Positions 26,045 through 36,892 are shown, counted from the stretch's first letter. The stretch: 64,000 nt of DNA from CAVSUB01 sp963730995 (GCA_963730995.1 CAVSUB010000002.1:1113922-1177921), one strand, 5' to 3'. The notes: a model not told the origin generated them from the letters alone. Numbers and translations are program-made.

Positions 26045-28766
26045 TCAGTCTGCTCTGAAGGTGGCCTTCCAGATGTTGCCGCGCTGCTCCTGCACGCTGA
26101 AGAACAAGTTATTCACCGCGAGCGCGATGCGCTGAGGACGTAGCGCCGTCGAAATCATCGACCGTCGCGCTCCGTGAAGATGCAGCACGGACATCACGGG
26201 GCCAACGGGGTGCCTGGTCGCGGGATCAAGTTTCCGCATCCACACGCACCGACTGCCGTCGCGCTCCGACACAAAGTAGATGGCGTCGCCCTGCGGCGAC
26301 CACACATGCTCTTCTTCGACCGACTGGTCCTCCGTGAGCGCGACCCAGTCGGCCGGCGGCACGGGCGTGGCGCGGAACGGGAAGATGATGATGCGCGCCC
26401 GGTCCGCGCTCGACCATTCCATCGCGCTCGCCCAGCGGCCATCGGGCGACAACTGGCCATGTCCGTAGAAACCCTGCTTCAGATCCGCCAGCGCCGGGCG
26501 CACTTTGCCCGAGGACTGATCGACCACTCGGAGTTCGACGATGTCGCCGGCAGGGCCGCTGCCAAACAGTACGGTCTCTGACGGCCACGACCAAACATAG
26601 GTGAGATCGCCCGGCAGCGGCTCCGTCGCGCCGCCGCCGATGGGCCGCGTCACAAATCTCGGTGGAAACCCACGGGCCGCCGAATAGCTCACGCGCTGGC
26701 CATCGGAGCTGACCATGGCGTGTCCGCCTCCTGTGCTGGTCAGTGGTGTTTCGCGGCCGCTCGCCAGATCGCGGGACCACGTACCCCAATCCGACGAGCG
26801 GTTCGAGGCGAAGACGAGCGTGCGGCCGTCGGCCGAGACAGAGGGCCAGAGGTCGCTGGCCGCTGCGTCGGTCACGCGCTCGAGAATGTCGGCACTCGGC
26901 GACCCTGACAGCGGCAGGCGATACACGTTCGCGCGCTCGTCCTTGTTCGCATAGTAGACCGTGCGATCGTTCGCTCCCCGCGCCACCGACGGCTCGGCGT
27001 CCGTACCCACGCCCGCCGTGAGGCGACGGGGCAGGCCCGTCACCGTGCGCCCATCGGATGACAGCGCGATCGACCAGAGACTCGACACGTCTCCGGTCGT
27101 CGCCGAGAAGAGAATCTCGCCGTTCATCCATGCAGCCGGGCCGGTGTTCGATGACAGCCCGGAGTGTTCGAACGCGGCGACGGTCGACATCGCGGTCGCC
27201 GCACCGCTCTGCACGTTGACGAGCCACCAGTCGCGGATCGTAGCCGCACCCCGGCCGCGAGTGGCGGCAACCGCGAGAAACGCGCCGTCGGGCGACCATA
27301 GCGGAGCCAGCCAGTCCCGAACGTCGAACTCCCGGACCTCCAGACGACGCGGTGATGCGCCGCCGTCATCGACAATCCACACATCGGTTGACGCGCCTCG
27401 CCCGCCTGTGACGTAGGCGATCGACTTCCCATCCGGCGAGAACCGAGGGCGGCGTCCTTTCGGCGCGACGAATCGCTCGCCGCCGCCGAGCGCGGGCACG
27501 ACATAGATGCCCCCGCCATTGCGCTCGGATCGAAAAGCGATCCGGCTGCCGTCGGGCGAGAAATCGGGTTCAGTCGCGTCTTCGTCGCCGTGGGTAATCT
27601 GAACCGGCTGGCCATCGGGCAGCGGCTGGACCCAGATGTTCATGCTGCCGCCGCCGCGATCGGACGCGTAGGCCAACAGCGATCCGTTCGGCGCCACGGC
27701 AGGACTCGTGGTCAATCCGGAATCGGCGGTGACACGCGTGATGCGTCGGACCAAGCGACTGTCCGTCCGCTGCTGGTCGGCGTAAGGCGATCCACCAGGT
27801 GACGGCGCTGGCCGCCAACGCGAGCAGCAGGGCGACAGCCCACGGCGCCACACCCGAACGCGCTCTCGGGGACGGCCCCGCGCTGGTCCGAACAGCGGCG
27901 CTGTCGACGATGTTCGAGCCGAGGAGCGCGATCCGCGCTTCGCCGATGTCGCGAAGACGCGTGCGCGGGTCCTTGTCGAGGCATCGTCGCAGCAACCGTG
28001 TGATGGGTGGCGGAATGTCTGGATGGACGTCCCAGTCCGGCTCGTCACGCGTGATGGCCGAGAGCGTATCGGTGACCGTCTCGCGAGAGAAGGCGGGCAC
28101 TCCCGTCAGCATCTCGTACAGCACGCACCCGAACGCCCAGATGTCGGTGCGCCGATCGACGGGCCGACCGCGCGCCTGCTCTGGCGACACGTACGCCAGC
28201 GTGCCCATGATCATGCCGGCCTCGGTCGCGGCGGGCGTCGCGACGGTCGGTGACTGAGACACACTCGGGGACGAGCCCGCGGCAGGTTCCATGGCCTTCG
28301 CGAGGCCAAAGTCGAGCACTTTGGCAGTACCGTCCGACCGCACCTTGATATTCGCGGGCTTGAGATCGCGATGGACGATGCCCTGCTCGTGCGCCGCTTC
28401 CAGCGCCTCCGCGATCTGCCTGGCATAGGGCAGCGCTTCGTCGACGGGGATCGCGCCACGCGCGATGCGCCGTGACAGGTCCTCTCCCTCAACCAGCTCC
28501 ATCACGAGCGCGGAGACACCACCGCTTTCTTCGAGTCCGTAGATCCCGGCGATGTTAGGGTGGCTAAGGGACGCGAGGACTTCCGCCTCGCGTTGGAAGC
28601 GCGCCAGTCGATCGTGGTCGGCTGCGAACGACACCGGCAGGATCTTGATCGCGACCTGGCGTTTGAGTTTCGTGTCCGTCGCGCGGTAGACCTCGCCCAT
28701 TCCGCCGGCGCCAATGGCGGAGACCACTTCATAGGGGCCGAGACGGGTGCCGGGAGTGAGGGACAA
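26045..28766 (-). CDS. Ser/Thr kinase with TolB-like beta-propeller, one frameshift
   Basis: About 907 residues when an indel near 27787 is corrected. The kinase domain comes first: GAGGMGEV loop, Lys41, HRD 132-134, DFG 152-154, SPEQARG activation segment. A single transmembrane helix follows (about 308-327). The extracytoplasmic part has repeated propeller blades of WD40/TolB type (FSPDGSRIAF, FSPDGKSIAY, WSPDGAFLAV, LSPDGRWASA, WSPQGDAIYF). It should sense outside and phosphorylate Ser/Thr inside. The likely start is the TTG at 28766, giving the common N-terminus SLTPGTRLGPYEV; there is no ATG nearby and the ribosome site is poor. Confidence 0.85.
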
Positions 28767-28942
28767 CGGTGGCGTGAGTATATGACGAGCGGACCGGGCT
28801 CCGGATGTGTCCCGCCTGACGTCCTGGCGCAGCCTGGTCCCGCACCTGGGCGTGCTCCTGATGCAGTCATACTTCGCGGACTCGTCGATGGCTCGGCTAC
28901 AATCATCCCCGCCACCAATCTGATCGCGAGGAGTCTTCCGAC

Positions 28943-29977
28943 ATGTCCAACGGCAACGGCAGCAGTCCCGAGGCGCCCCCGCCTCACGCGCAACTGGTTC
29001 AGATGGCCATGGGCCACTGGGTCTCACGCATCGTCTACGTGGCTGCGAAGCTCGATCTCGCCGGCCGTCTCGCCAATGGATCAAAGAGCGCCGATGAACT
29101 CGCAGGTCCCACCGGGACCGACGCGACCGCGCTGTATCGGTTCATGCGATCGCTGGCGACGCTCGGCATCCTCAGCGAAAGCGACAGCCGTCAGTTCTCA
29201 CTCACGCCGCTCGGCGAGGCGCTCAAGGCCGATGCGCCTGGCGCCGCGCGCTCGTCGGTGCTGACCATTGCCAGCGACTGGTGGTTCCGTGGATTCGGCG
29301 AGCTGATGTACTCGGTGCAGACGGGCAAGAGCGGATTCGAGAAGGCGCTCGGCGAGCCGATCTTCGACTACCTGGCCCACAACCCGGAGGATGCGTCTCT
29401 CTTCAGCGAGACGATGATCGGCTTCCATGGCGCCGAACCGCCGGCGGTGGCGGCGGCCTACGATTTCTCGGACGTCGGGACGCTCGTCGATGTGGGCGGC
29501 GCGTCCGGACACCTGCTCACCACGATCCTGCAGCGCTATCCGAAGACGCGCGGCATCCTCTTCGATCTGCCGCATGTGGTGCGGGACGCCCCGGCGCTGA
29601 TCGGCGCACGCGGGCTGACGGATCGTGTGGAGATCCAGTCGGGCAGCTTCTTCGAAACCGTGCCGGCCGGCGCCGACGTGTATCTGCTGTCGCACATCAT
29701 CCACGACTGGCGCGAGGATCTGTGCCTCACGATCCTCGGGCACTGCCGGCGGGCCATGAATCCTGGTGGCCGCGTGCTCATCACCGAGATGGTGCTGCCG
29801 CCCGCCGATACGCCCCATCCCGGCAAGATGCTCGATGTGATGATGCTGGTCGGCCCTGGCGGACAGGAGCGCACGGCGCAGGAATACGACGCGCTTCTCG
29901 ACAAGGCGGGCTTTCGTCTCAGCCGGATTGTGCCCACTGCGTCCGCCGTGAGCGTCGTCGAAGCCTTCGTCGCCTAG
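28943..29977 (+). CDS. O-methyltransferase of the hydroxyneurosporene/caffeate type
   Basis: 344 residues: an N-terminal winged-helix dimerisation domain (VAAKLDLAGRLANGSKSADELA, then ALYRFMRSLATLGIL), followed by a class I methyltransferase with LVDVGGASGHLL as the SAM motif and LSHIIHDWRED as the catalytic His/Asp region of plant-type O-methyltransferases. Methylates a small-molecule hydroxyl; the substrate cannot be read from the sequence. GAGGAG precedes the ATG. Divergent from the kinase to its left, convergent with the SBP56 gene to its right, so probably monocistronic. Confidence 0.9.
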   Translation: MSNGNGSSPEAPPPHAQLVQMAMGHWVSRIVYVAAKLDLAGRLANGSKSADELAGPTGTDATALYRFMRSLATLGILSESDSRQFSLTPLGEALKADAPGAARSSVLTIASDWWFRGFGELMYSVQTGKSGFEKALGEPIFDYLAHNPEDASLFSETMIGFHGAEPPAVAAAYDFSDVGTLVDVGGASGHLLTTILQRYPKTRGILFDLPHVVRDAPALIGARGLTDRVEIQSGSFFETVPAGADVYLLSHIIHDWREDLCLTILGHCRRAMNPGGRVLITEMVLPPADTPHPGKMLDVMMLVGPGGQERTAQEYDALLDKAGFRLSRIVPTASAVSVVEAFVA

Positions 29978-30010
29978 GCAGCGTTCAGCGGAGCGGCAGC
30001 CGTGGCGCCC

Positions 30011-31288
30011 TCACTTCATCGCCACGCCATGCGGCCTCGCCGGTCCGGTCGCAAACGCGGTGTCGAAATCCACGTCGAAGTGCCGGTCGAGGGCGAGGCC
30101 ATTCTTGGAGACCCTGATCACTCGAACGTGATGGTCTCCCTCGAAGTGAACCTTCCCGAAGTCGTCCTCATTGAGGAAATAGTCGCTGACGACCAGCCGC
30201 TTGTCGTCGTCGGTGAGCGCAATCATGTGCGGACCCGCATCCACGCCGAGATTGACGATGCCGGCTTGAACGGGATGTTCAGGATCGCTGACGTCGAGCA
30301 TCCCGACCTGGCCGGCCTGGAAGAGCCCGAAGATCAGACGGTCCCCGGAGCGCGGCATGGCCATGAGCTGCGTCATCCCGCCGCGAACGGGCACGGGTAT
30401 GTGCGGCACGATCGTCTCGCAGTCGAAGACGGCGTGCGCCGTGCCGTTCATAGTGTCCACGAGGTATACGAACCCATCGAACATTCCCGCCGTGAAGGCG
30501 CGCCCCAGCGGATCGTGCGGGATCAACTTGACGTCCATCGTGCCAAGCGCGGTCGGGATGTCAATCGTGCGGACGATCGACCGGTTGCGAAGATCCCAGA
30601 CGCGGATGATCCCGCGCAGGAGCGGATCGCCGGGGACCACGTTCAGCGAGCTGGCGGGCATCATGAAGTCCGACGTCACCATCAGGTTGAGGTCCGGACG
30701 GGCCGAGATGCCATGCGGGTTGAAATCATGCTCCGGAGGATCGGCAGGCCATTCCCCAGTCAGTTGGAGATTGGCGTCGAACTCGGCCACGCGACCGGGC
30801 GTGCCCCCGGTGTGGGAGCCCATCTGCGTCACCAGAAATCCGCCGTCCTTCAACGGCAGGAAGTCGTCCGTGATGTTGGAAAGGGTACCGCTGGTCGAGA
30901 ACATGAATCTCGGCCGACGCGGCTCAGATACGTCAAAAAAGAAGATGCTGTTCTGTCCCCGCAGCAGAGCCAGGAGCCCGCCACAGGCCAGGACGTTCTT
31001 GTCGGCAGACAGATGGCAATGGTGCGGCTCGTTTCCGGCGCCGCCCGGTCCCGGAACGGGAACCGTCCCGATGACCCTCCCATAGCGGGGCGAGTCTTCG
31101 TCGAAGTCGATGACGGCAAGGAAGTCGGGTGCGACTCGGGCCTGGTCGCCTGCCCAGACGTACAGCGTCCTTTCTTTTCGGGTGTCGTCATTGTCCTGTC
31201 TGGCGAACTGCGATCCGGCAAGAACGGGAACCAGCACGGCCAGCGTCCAGATCCTGCCAACCCCACGCGGTCTCTGATTGGTACTCAT
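30011..31288 (-). CDS. SBP56-type selenium-binding/methanethiol-oxidase-like protein
   Basis: 425 residues with a signal peptide (WTLAVLVPVLAGSQFA). The seven-bladed propeller of the SBP56 family is evident: GNEPHHCHLSADKNVLACGG near the metal/thiol site, DFNPHGISARPDLNLMVTSDF, IPHDPLGRAFTAGMF, and the family-typical end VDFDTAFATGPARPHGVAMK. Bacterial relatives oxidise methanethiol in the periplasm using copper. Whether this one does is not proven. ATG 31288 follows AAGGAG; the upstream in-frame extension is unlikely. A decayed copy of its 3' end is found at 25047-25203. Confidence 0.88.
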   Translation of the reverse strand: MSTNQRPRGVGRIWTLAVLVPVLAGSQFARQDNDDTRKERTLYVWAGDQARVAPDFLAVIDFDEDSPRYGRVIGTVPVPGPGGAGNEPHHCHLSADKNVLACGGLLALLRGQNSIFFFDVSEPRRPRFMFSTSGTLSNITDDFLPLKDGGFLVTQMGSHTGGTPGRVAEFDANLQLTGEWPADPPEHDFNPHGISARPDLNLMVTSDFMMPASSLNVVPGDPLLRGIIRVWDLRNRSIVRTIDIPTALGTMDVKLIPHDPLGRAFTAGMFDGFVYLVDTMNGTAHAVFDCETIVPHIPVPVRGGMTQLMAMPRSGDRLIFGLFQAGQVGMLDVSDPEHPVQAGIVNLGVDAGPHMIALTDDDKRLVVSDYFLNEDDFGKVHFEGDHHVRVIRVSKNGLALDRHFDVDFDTAFATGPARPHGVAMK

Positions 31289-31386
31289 GGTGCTCCTTGT
31301 CAGCTGAACTGGCAGCTCGGTCCTACCCGTCGGCCGATGGAGCACTGATACGCGCGGCATCCGAGCGGGTCAATTCCCGCGAGATT

Positions 31387-31439
31387 CCCTGACGGTGAAA
31401 TGTTGATTCCCGCGAATCCGAGTGGGTGAAACGTCAGGG
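31387..31439. other. Inverted repeat between two leftward genes
   Basis: CCCTGACG (31387-31394) and CGTCAGGG (31432-31439) are exact complements separated by 37 bases. ATTCCCGCGA also occurs twice in the same interval. It lies after the stop of the winged-helix/TPR gene and before the SBP56 start, so it could be a terminator or an operator. Confidence 0.25.
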
Positions 31440-31457
31440 CGGCAGGGTCGATGAGAG

Positions 31458-33285
31458 CTATTGAAGTCCCACCTGGCGGATGAGTTCCCGAAACCGCGGA
31501 TCTGTCCGCAGCCCGTCGAAATCCGGTTCCACGTTCAGGCTGACAAGATCAGAACACCTTCGTTGCGAGCACGTTTCGAGTAAGCGCGATCGCCTCCTCT
31601 TTGTCCCCACTCTGCGCGTAGTACCGTGCAGCGGCCACGCGCGACCCGCTCTTCTTGAACGTCTCTCCGCTGTTGCGCAGGAGCGCCTGGAACCCGTCGC
31701 GCTGGAATGTGCGGGAGATGACTTGCGCCTGATCCGGGTCGACCATCGACTGTCGCAGCGCAACCGCTTCGCTGAGGAGGCCCTTGTGCCTGAGCGAACT
31801 CTCCAGCCAGAAGCGAGCCACGGCGAAGTTCGGATCCAGCTCGAGCGTCTTCCGGGCTTGGGCGATCGCCTCGTCGTATCGTCGGGCGCGGTACAACGCT
31901 CGCGCCAGGTTCGCGTTGCCGATCACGGAAAGAGGGTCGAGTTCACGGGCCCGCTCGTGTTCTGCAATTGCTTCGTCGTGCCGGCCCAGGAGCGACAGGT
32001 AGCCGCCATGCCAGTTCCGGCCGAGGGCATCATTGGGATTCAGCTCCAGTCCTCGTCGAAACTCTCGATCGGCGCCGGCCCAGTCCCAGTCGTACCAGGT
32101 GTGCGCCGTGGCCAGGGCGTAGTGGGCGCTCGCCAGCGTCTCGTCCAATTGCAGGGCTTTCGCTGCCGCCGCCTTTCCACGCGTCATCGCCTCCTCGGTC
32201 GGGACCGCGCCGTAAGCGCCCGCGACCAGATACGTCTCCGAGAGACCCGAATACGCGGGCCCGAACTCCGGATCGCTCTCAATTGCTCGATTGAAGTGCT
32301 CGATGGCCTCCTGCCACCCCTGGCTCGTATATTTGTGAAACGCGTACCGCCCCTTCAGGTACAGGCCGTACGCCTCCGGCTTCACGACTCGGGCGCGATC
32401 CAGGGGTTTCACGAAATCATCTATCCGCCGGGCGATGTCGGTGGCCAGCGAACGCTGAAGATCGAGGATGGAGCTGACCTCGCGTTCGTACGCATCAGCC
32501 CACAAGTGCATGTCGGTCGACACCTGGATGAGCTGTGCCGTGACCCGCACGCGGTCGCCGCCATAGGTGACGGTGCCCTCCACCACCGCGTCCACGTTCA
32601 GCTCGCGCCCGATGTCCTTGATGCTCTTCTTCGTCCCCCGGTACTGGATCACGGACGTGCGCGACGTGATTCGTGTGGTGCCCATCTTCGCGAGGTCGGT
32701 GATCAACGCATCGGTCAAGCCGTCGGCAAAGTACTGTTGTTCAGGATCGTGTGACAGGTTTTCCAGCGGGAGCACCGCGAGAGCCGCGATCCGCAGAGGA
32801 AGGCTCACCGCCTGTCTTCGAACGCCAGCGATGCCGGCGGCAATTACGATACCGATGGCAGCGGTCGCCATCACCAGCACAAGCCATCGTCGCGGACTCG
32901 GCGCGTAGGGCGCATCGGCTGGCGGGGCCGCTGCGACGTCCCCACCAGCACAGGTTACGGGTGCGATGAACCGGTACCCCTTGCGCGGCAGCGTCTCGAT
33001 GAAGTTCGGCTGTTCGGCCGAATCTCCCAGCGCCTCCCTGAGATGGTTGATGGCCTTGTTCAGGCCGCGATCGAAGTCAACGAAGGTTCCGGCCGCCCAG
33101 AGGCGTCCGGCCAGTTCTTCGCGGGTGATGAGTTCGCCAGGTTTCTCGAGCAGCGCCAGCAGGAGCTGGACAGATTGGTCACGGAGCGGCGTCCGGCGGC
33201 CAGCGTGCGACAGTTCGCCCGTACGAGCGTCGACGGTGAATGCCCCGAACTGATAGACACGTGTGGTCCGAACGCCGGTCCCCAT
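31458..33285 (-). CDS. CadC-like winged-helix regulator with transmembrane helix, FlgO/TolB-like domain and TPRs
   Basis: About 609 residues; one indel near 31555 separates the last 30 residues (LVSLNVEPDFDGLRTDPRFREL) from the 578-residue main frame. Residues 8-110 are an OmpR/CadC-type DNA-binding domain (ELITREELAGRLW, FDRGLNKAINHLREALGD, IETLPRKGYRF). One transmembrane helix spans 134-154. Next comes a FlgO/TolB-like domain (LAVLPLENLSHDPEQQYFADGL, LNVDAVVEGTVTYGGDRVRV), then about six TPRs. A membrane-bound transcription factor of this layout senses something outside and binds DNA inside. The DNA target is unknown. Confidence 0.87.
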
Positions 33286-33433
33286 CGGCAGTGCTTGCGC
33301 GGCGTACCAAATCTATCACCGGCCGGCGAACTCACACAGCGCTCACAGAGGGGCGACCCTCACCCTCGCGACTATGCTGTCGAGATGCCGGGAACCAGAT
33401 CTGGAAAGGGACAATCGGGCTTGCCGTTGCCTT

Positions 33434-36085
33434 CTATTCGGTCCTCAACGCGATCACCGGGTCCGTGCGAGCGGCCCTGCGGGCCGGCAGATAGCAGGCG
33501 GCCAGCGACGCGCCACTGAGCAACGCGAAGACGCTCACATATGTGGGTGGATCCGTCGGTGTGACACCGAAAAGCACGCGCGCCAGCAGGACTGCGACGC
33601 CTACGCTCAGCGCAAAACCAAGTCCGAGGCCTGCTGCCGTCCAGCGGAAACCCTCGCTGAGGACGGATGCAATCAGCTGCTCGGGCGACGCTCCCAGCGC
33701 AATGCGGAGCCCGAATTCGCGTGTCCGCCGTCGGCCCTCGAATGAGACCACTGCGTACTGGCCGATGCCTGCGATGAGCAGCGATCCTCCGGCAAAGAAC
33801 AGCAGCAGTCTCGTGAGCATCCAGAGCGGCGCGATCTCGCCCGCGAGGTGATCGTCGAGCGACCGCAGGCTCGCGATTGCGACACGCGGGTCGGCCTCAC
33901 GAAGCGCCTTCGCGACGCCGCGCGTGACAGTCTCCTCAGGTGCAGTGTGCCGAACCAAGAATGTTGTCTCACCGGGAGGTCCGGGCTGCTCGTGATTCGA
34001 GAAAAACACGTAGCGCGGATGTATCGCCGAGCCACGGCCGCCGAAATAGGCGTTGCGGACGACGCCTACGACTTCCGCCCGGAGCGGGCGATCGGGCGCG
34101 CCCGCGATGAGTATCTTGCCGACGGCCGGTTCGCCCGGCCACAGTGTCTCCGCCAGATCCTGGGTGATGATGGCGGCCCGGCGAGCGCTGGTGTTCAGCG
34201 CGTCGAAATCATGCCCGGCGGGAAACGTGACGCGAACTGTCTCGAAGTAGCCCGCGCCGACGAAGTTCCGCGCCGCCAGCACGGGTTCCACGGAGCGCTC
34301 CGCTCGCACAGGGAAACTGAGCCAGCTCGATGTCCGCACGCCTCGTACGTACGAAACGGTCTGGACGCCCGGCAATCGCTCCAATCGTGCGCGCAGTGTT
34401 TCGAGCAGCGTGTCGTCGCCTGCGGGGTCGTGAGTACTTCCCGCCGTGTTCACTGTCGCGAGCAGAATGTTCCCGCTGTCGAATCCCAGATTGAAGCCGT
34501 CCTCGAAGGAGACAGAACGATAGGCGAGACCTGCGCTCGTCAAGAGCAGCACGGAAAACGCAAGCTGCAGAACCACGAGCGCGCGCGAGAGTTTCGATCC
34601 GGCTTGAACGACACCTTGCTCGCCGAGCTTCAGGAAAGGCAGCAACTGCTGCCTCCCGGTATACAGCGCCGGGCCGAGCGTTACCGCGATCGTGCACAAC
34701 AGCGCCAGCCCCAATGCGTACCCGACGACAGTCCAGTCCGGAGTCAGGTCGGGCAGCGTGAGTGGCTCGCGCGACGGTGGAGTGATGAACCTGATAACCA
34801 CCCTCGAGACCCACCACGCAAACAGGCAAGCCGCACACCACGCCACCGCCGACAGCACGAGCCCTTCCGCCAGCAGTCCGCGGATGACTCGCAACCGTGA
34901 TGCCCCGAGCGATTGGCGAAGCGCGAGTTCCCGTTGACGAACGACCGCGCGTGCGATCAGCAGGTTCGCGACGTTCGCACACACGATCGCGATTGTCAGC
35001 AGCGTCACAACGGAAAAGATCGCGAGCATCCGATCGCCGTTCGTGGCCACCGCACTGTCGCCGCCAGCTGTTGCCGAGTAGGACACCAGCTTTATTTTGA
35101 GTTTCTGGTTGAGCTCCGGTTGTGTGCGCTGCAACTGAGTCCAGAGCGTCGTCAACTCCGCTTGTGCCTCGGCGAGCGACGTTCCTGGTGCGCGTCGTCC
35201 AATCATGGAAACGGCATCGCTCGGATGGTTCGGCTGCAGCCATGACCGCTCCGGCGCGAGCGGCACCCATACGTCCGCGAGCTCGGCGAGCCACGCGCCG
35301 CGGAAGTGAGGCTCAGCGACACCGACTACGGTCGCCGGCCGCCCGTTCAAGATCACTGAACGGCCGACAACGTCCTCCGCGCCGTGAAACGTGTTCTGCC
35401 ACACGTGATAACCGATTACGAGGACCCCGGAGCTGTCGAGCCGCACGTCGTCTGCGTTGAAGCCTCTGCCCTTGACCAGAGTCGCGCGGAGCGTTTCGAA
35501 GTAGTTCGACGACACGAGGGTGGCTTTGACGGCAAAGCTGCCGTTGTCCTGTGTGAGGGTGAGCCGCTGAAAGTCGACGGCGGCCAACGGACGGATGGTT
35601 GCGCTGTGTTCGAGAAAATGGAGATACGCACGATAGCTGTTGTGCGACTGAACGTTGCCGTCGGAAGTCACCCAGCTGACAGTCGCGAGATCGTCCGCGT
35701 GGACCCCGGGAGTCGGTTTCCTGAGAATCCCGTGGGCGATCGAAAACACGGTCGTGTTGCCGCCAATGACGATCGCAATCAGCACGATGGCGGTCGCGCT
35801 GACTGCGGAAGACTTCGTCAGAATGCGCAAGCCGAACCGGAGATCCTGGAAGAATTGCTCGAGCCGCGTCGATACCCACACGGCACGCGTCTCCTCCTTG
35901 ACACGCGCGAGGTTTCCAAGCGCGCGCCGCGCGGCCCTTGTCGCGTCCGCTTCGGACTGCCCGCGCTCCATGCGATCGCGTGCCTCCTCCGCGAGGTGAA
36001 AACGAAGCTCGTCGTCCAGCTCGCGGTCCGCCCGTGCAGAGAACGACGCGAGTCGGATGAGCGCTCGAATGCGGGCCCGCAACAT
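33434..36085 (-). CDS. ADOP-family permease (MacB/FtsX-like, duplicated)
   Basis: 883 residues, intact. The N-terminal 90 residues are the ADOP-specific soluble prefix (DRELDDELRFHLAEEARDRMERG). Two MacB_PCD plus FtsX halves follow, each with one long periplasmic domain and three later helices; RRRTREFGLRIALGASPEQL is the typical loop in the last FtsX unit, and the end ARRAARTDPVIALRTE is canonical. No ATPase gene is adjacent, which is normal for this orphan-permease family. ATG 36085 has GGAGG 5 bases upstream. It follows the PadR gene at 36250 in the same direction and is presumably under its control. Confidence 0.9.
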   Translation of the reverse strand: MLRARIRALIRLASFSARADRELDDELRFHLAEEARDRMERGQSEADATRAARRALGNLARVKEETRAVWVSTRLEQFFQDLRFGLRILTKSSAVSATAIVLIAIVIGGNTTVFSIAHGILRKPTPGVHADDLATVSWVTSDGNVQSHNSYRAYLHFLEHSATIRPLAAVDFQRLTLTQDNGSFAVKATLVSSNYFETLRATLVKGRGFNADDVRLDSSGVLVIGYHVWQNTFHGAEDVVGRSVILNGRPATVVGVAEPHFRGAWLAELADVWVPLAPERSWLQPNHPSDAVSMIGRRAPGTSLAEAQAELTTLWTQLQRTQPELNQKLKIKLVSYSATAGGDSAVATNGDRMLAIFSVVTLLTIAIVCANVANLLIARAVVRQRELALRQSLGASRLRVIRGLLAEGLVLSAVAWCAACLFAWWVSRVVIRFITPPSREPLTLPDLTPDWTVVGYALGLALLCTIAVTLGPALYTGRQQLLPFLKLGEQGVVQAGSKLSRALVVLQLAFSVLLLTSAGLAYRSVSFEDGFNLGFDSGNILLATVNTAGSTHDPAGDDTLLETLRARLERLPGVQTVSYVRGVRTSSWLSFPVRAERSVEPVLAARNFVGAGYFETVRVTFPAGHDFDALNTSARRAAIITQDLAETLWPGEPAVGKILIAGAPDRPLRAEVVGVVRNAYFGGRGSAIHPRYVFFSNHEQPGPPGETTFLVRHTAPEETVTRGVAKALREADPRVAIASLRSLDDHLAGEIAPLWMLTRLLLFFAGGSLLIAGIGQYAVVSFEGRRRTREFGLRIALGASPEQLIASVLSEGFRWTAAGLGLGFALSVGVAVLLARVLFGVTPTDPPTYVSVFALLSGASLAACYLPARRAARTDPVIALRTE

Positions 36086-36249
36086 GATCCTCCTAGCTCG
36101 GAATTCACCTGACTCGCATGTGAATTCCATGAAGCTTCCAGCTATCAGCTCTCGGCTTTCAGCTAACGCCTCAAACAGCATCAGCTGACAGCTGCAGCGG
36201 CTCTACCGAGCAAATGCGACGTCGCGCATTGGACGTGCTGCGGAGCGAC

Positions 36250-36588
36250 CTACGCCGGTCCGAGCACACGTGCGATTGCCGCTGACAGACGGCTCCATCG
36301 CGTGCGTTCGATCGCCAGCTGGCGCCGGCCTGCGGCAGTCAGGCGGTAGTACTTGGCTCGCTGCTTGTTCTCAGTGACTCTCCATTCCGCCTGAACCCAG
36401 TCCTGACGCTCCAGCCGGTGCAACGCCGGATACAGCGAGCCGTGATCGATGCAGAGCACTTCGTCGGAGCTTGCCCGAAGCGCCACACCGATTCCGTGGC
36501 CGTGCTGCGGCCCCAATTGGAGTGCGCGCAAGATAAGGAGATCGAGCGTGCCTTGCAGGAGGTCGGGCTTCTGACGCGTCTTTGCCAT
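36250..36588 (-). CDS. PadR family transcriptional regulator
   Basis: 112 residues, complete: LLQGTLDLLILRALQLGPQHGHGIG, the GSLYPALHRLE hallmark of the winged helix, then KYYRLTAAGRRQL and a short C-terminal dimerisation helix. It lies directly upstream of the ADOP permease, the usual pairing in this group, and most likely represses that operon. ATG 36588 (MAKTRQK) is the family-like start. Confidence 0.9.
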   Translation of the reverse strand: MAKTRQKPDLLQGTLDLLILRALQLGPQHGHGIGVALRASSDEVLCIDHGSLYPALHRLERQDWVQAEWRVTENKQRAKYYRLTAAGRRQLAIERTRWSRLSAAIARVLGPA

Positions 36589-36601
36589 GGGTGGAAGGCA
36601 A

Positions 36602-36636
36602 TCTACCACCATGGTAGGAGAATGTCTACCACCATG
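36602..36636. promoter_or_regulatory. Candidate PadR operator: 12-base direct repeats
   Basis: TCTACCACCATG occurs at 36602-36613 and again at 36625-36636, a 23-base spacing close to two helical turns. The first copy continues as CTACCACCATGGTAG, which has a CCATGG palindromic core. The repeats lie 14 to 48 bases upstream of the PadR start, where an autoregulatory operator would be. Confidence 0.45.
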
Positions 36637-36820
36637 TTCCGTTCAAGCGGTGCCCGGTAGGTCGTATGAGATCTCGAGGGATTACGAACTCTCGGCCAGC
36701 ACGCGATGGACAAACGAAATTGCCATCGATCCTGGGCCGCTGTCCAGTGCGGGGCGAAGGACGTCGCGCGACGATGGCGCAGAGGGCTCAGGTGTAAGAT
36801 TGAGCCCGCATGAGGTCCTG

Positions 36821-36883
36821 ATGGTCGGCGAGACCGTCTCGCACTATCGCATCATCGCCGAGACGAGATCGGTGGGTTGGTAA
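36821..36883 (+). pseudogene. Ser/Thr kinase 5' stub
   Basis: Twenty codons, MVGETVSHYRIIAE and six more, then TAA. GETVSHYRI is the standard opening of many kinase-propeller genes in Acidobacteriota, where the Gly-rich loop should follow within ten residues. Here the sequence is lost immediately, and the next gene is read from the other strand. It is a leftover start of a deleted kinase gene. Confidence 0.45.
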
Positions 36884-36892
36884 GAGCAAGGA

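Noticed and set aside
28898..28903. TACAAT upstream of the O-methyltransferase as a -10 box.
   Set aside because: Position is plausible but no -35 element is visible at the right distance.
30002..31348. A 448-codon plus-strand frame opposite the SBP56-like gene.
   Set aside because: The minus-strand frame has a signal peptide, ribosome site and full SBP56 motifs; the opposite frame has none.
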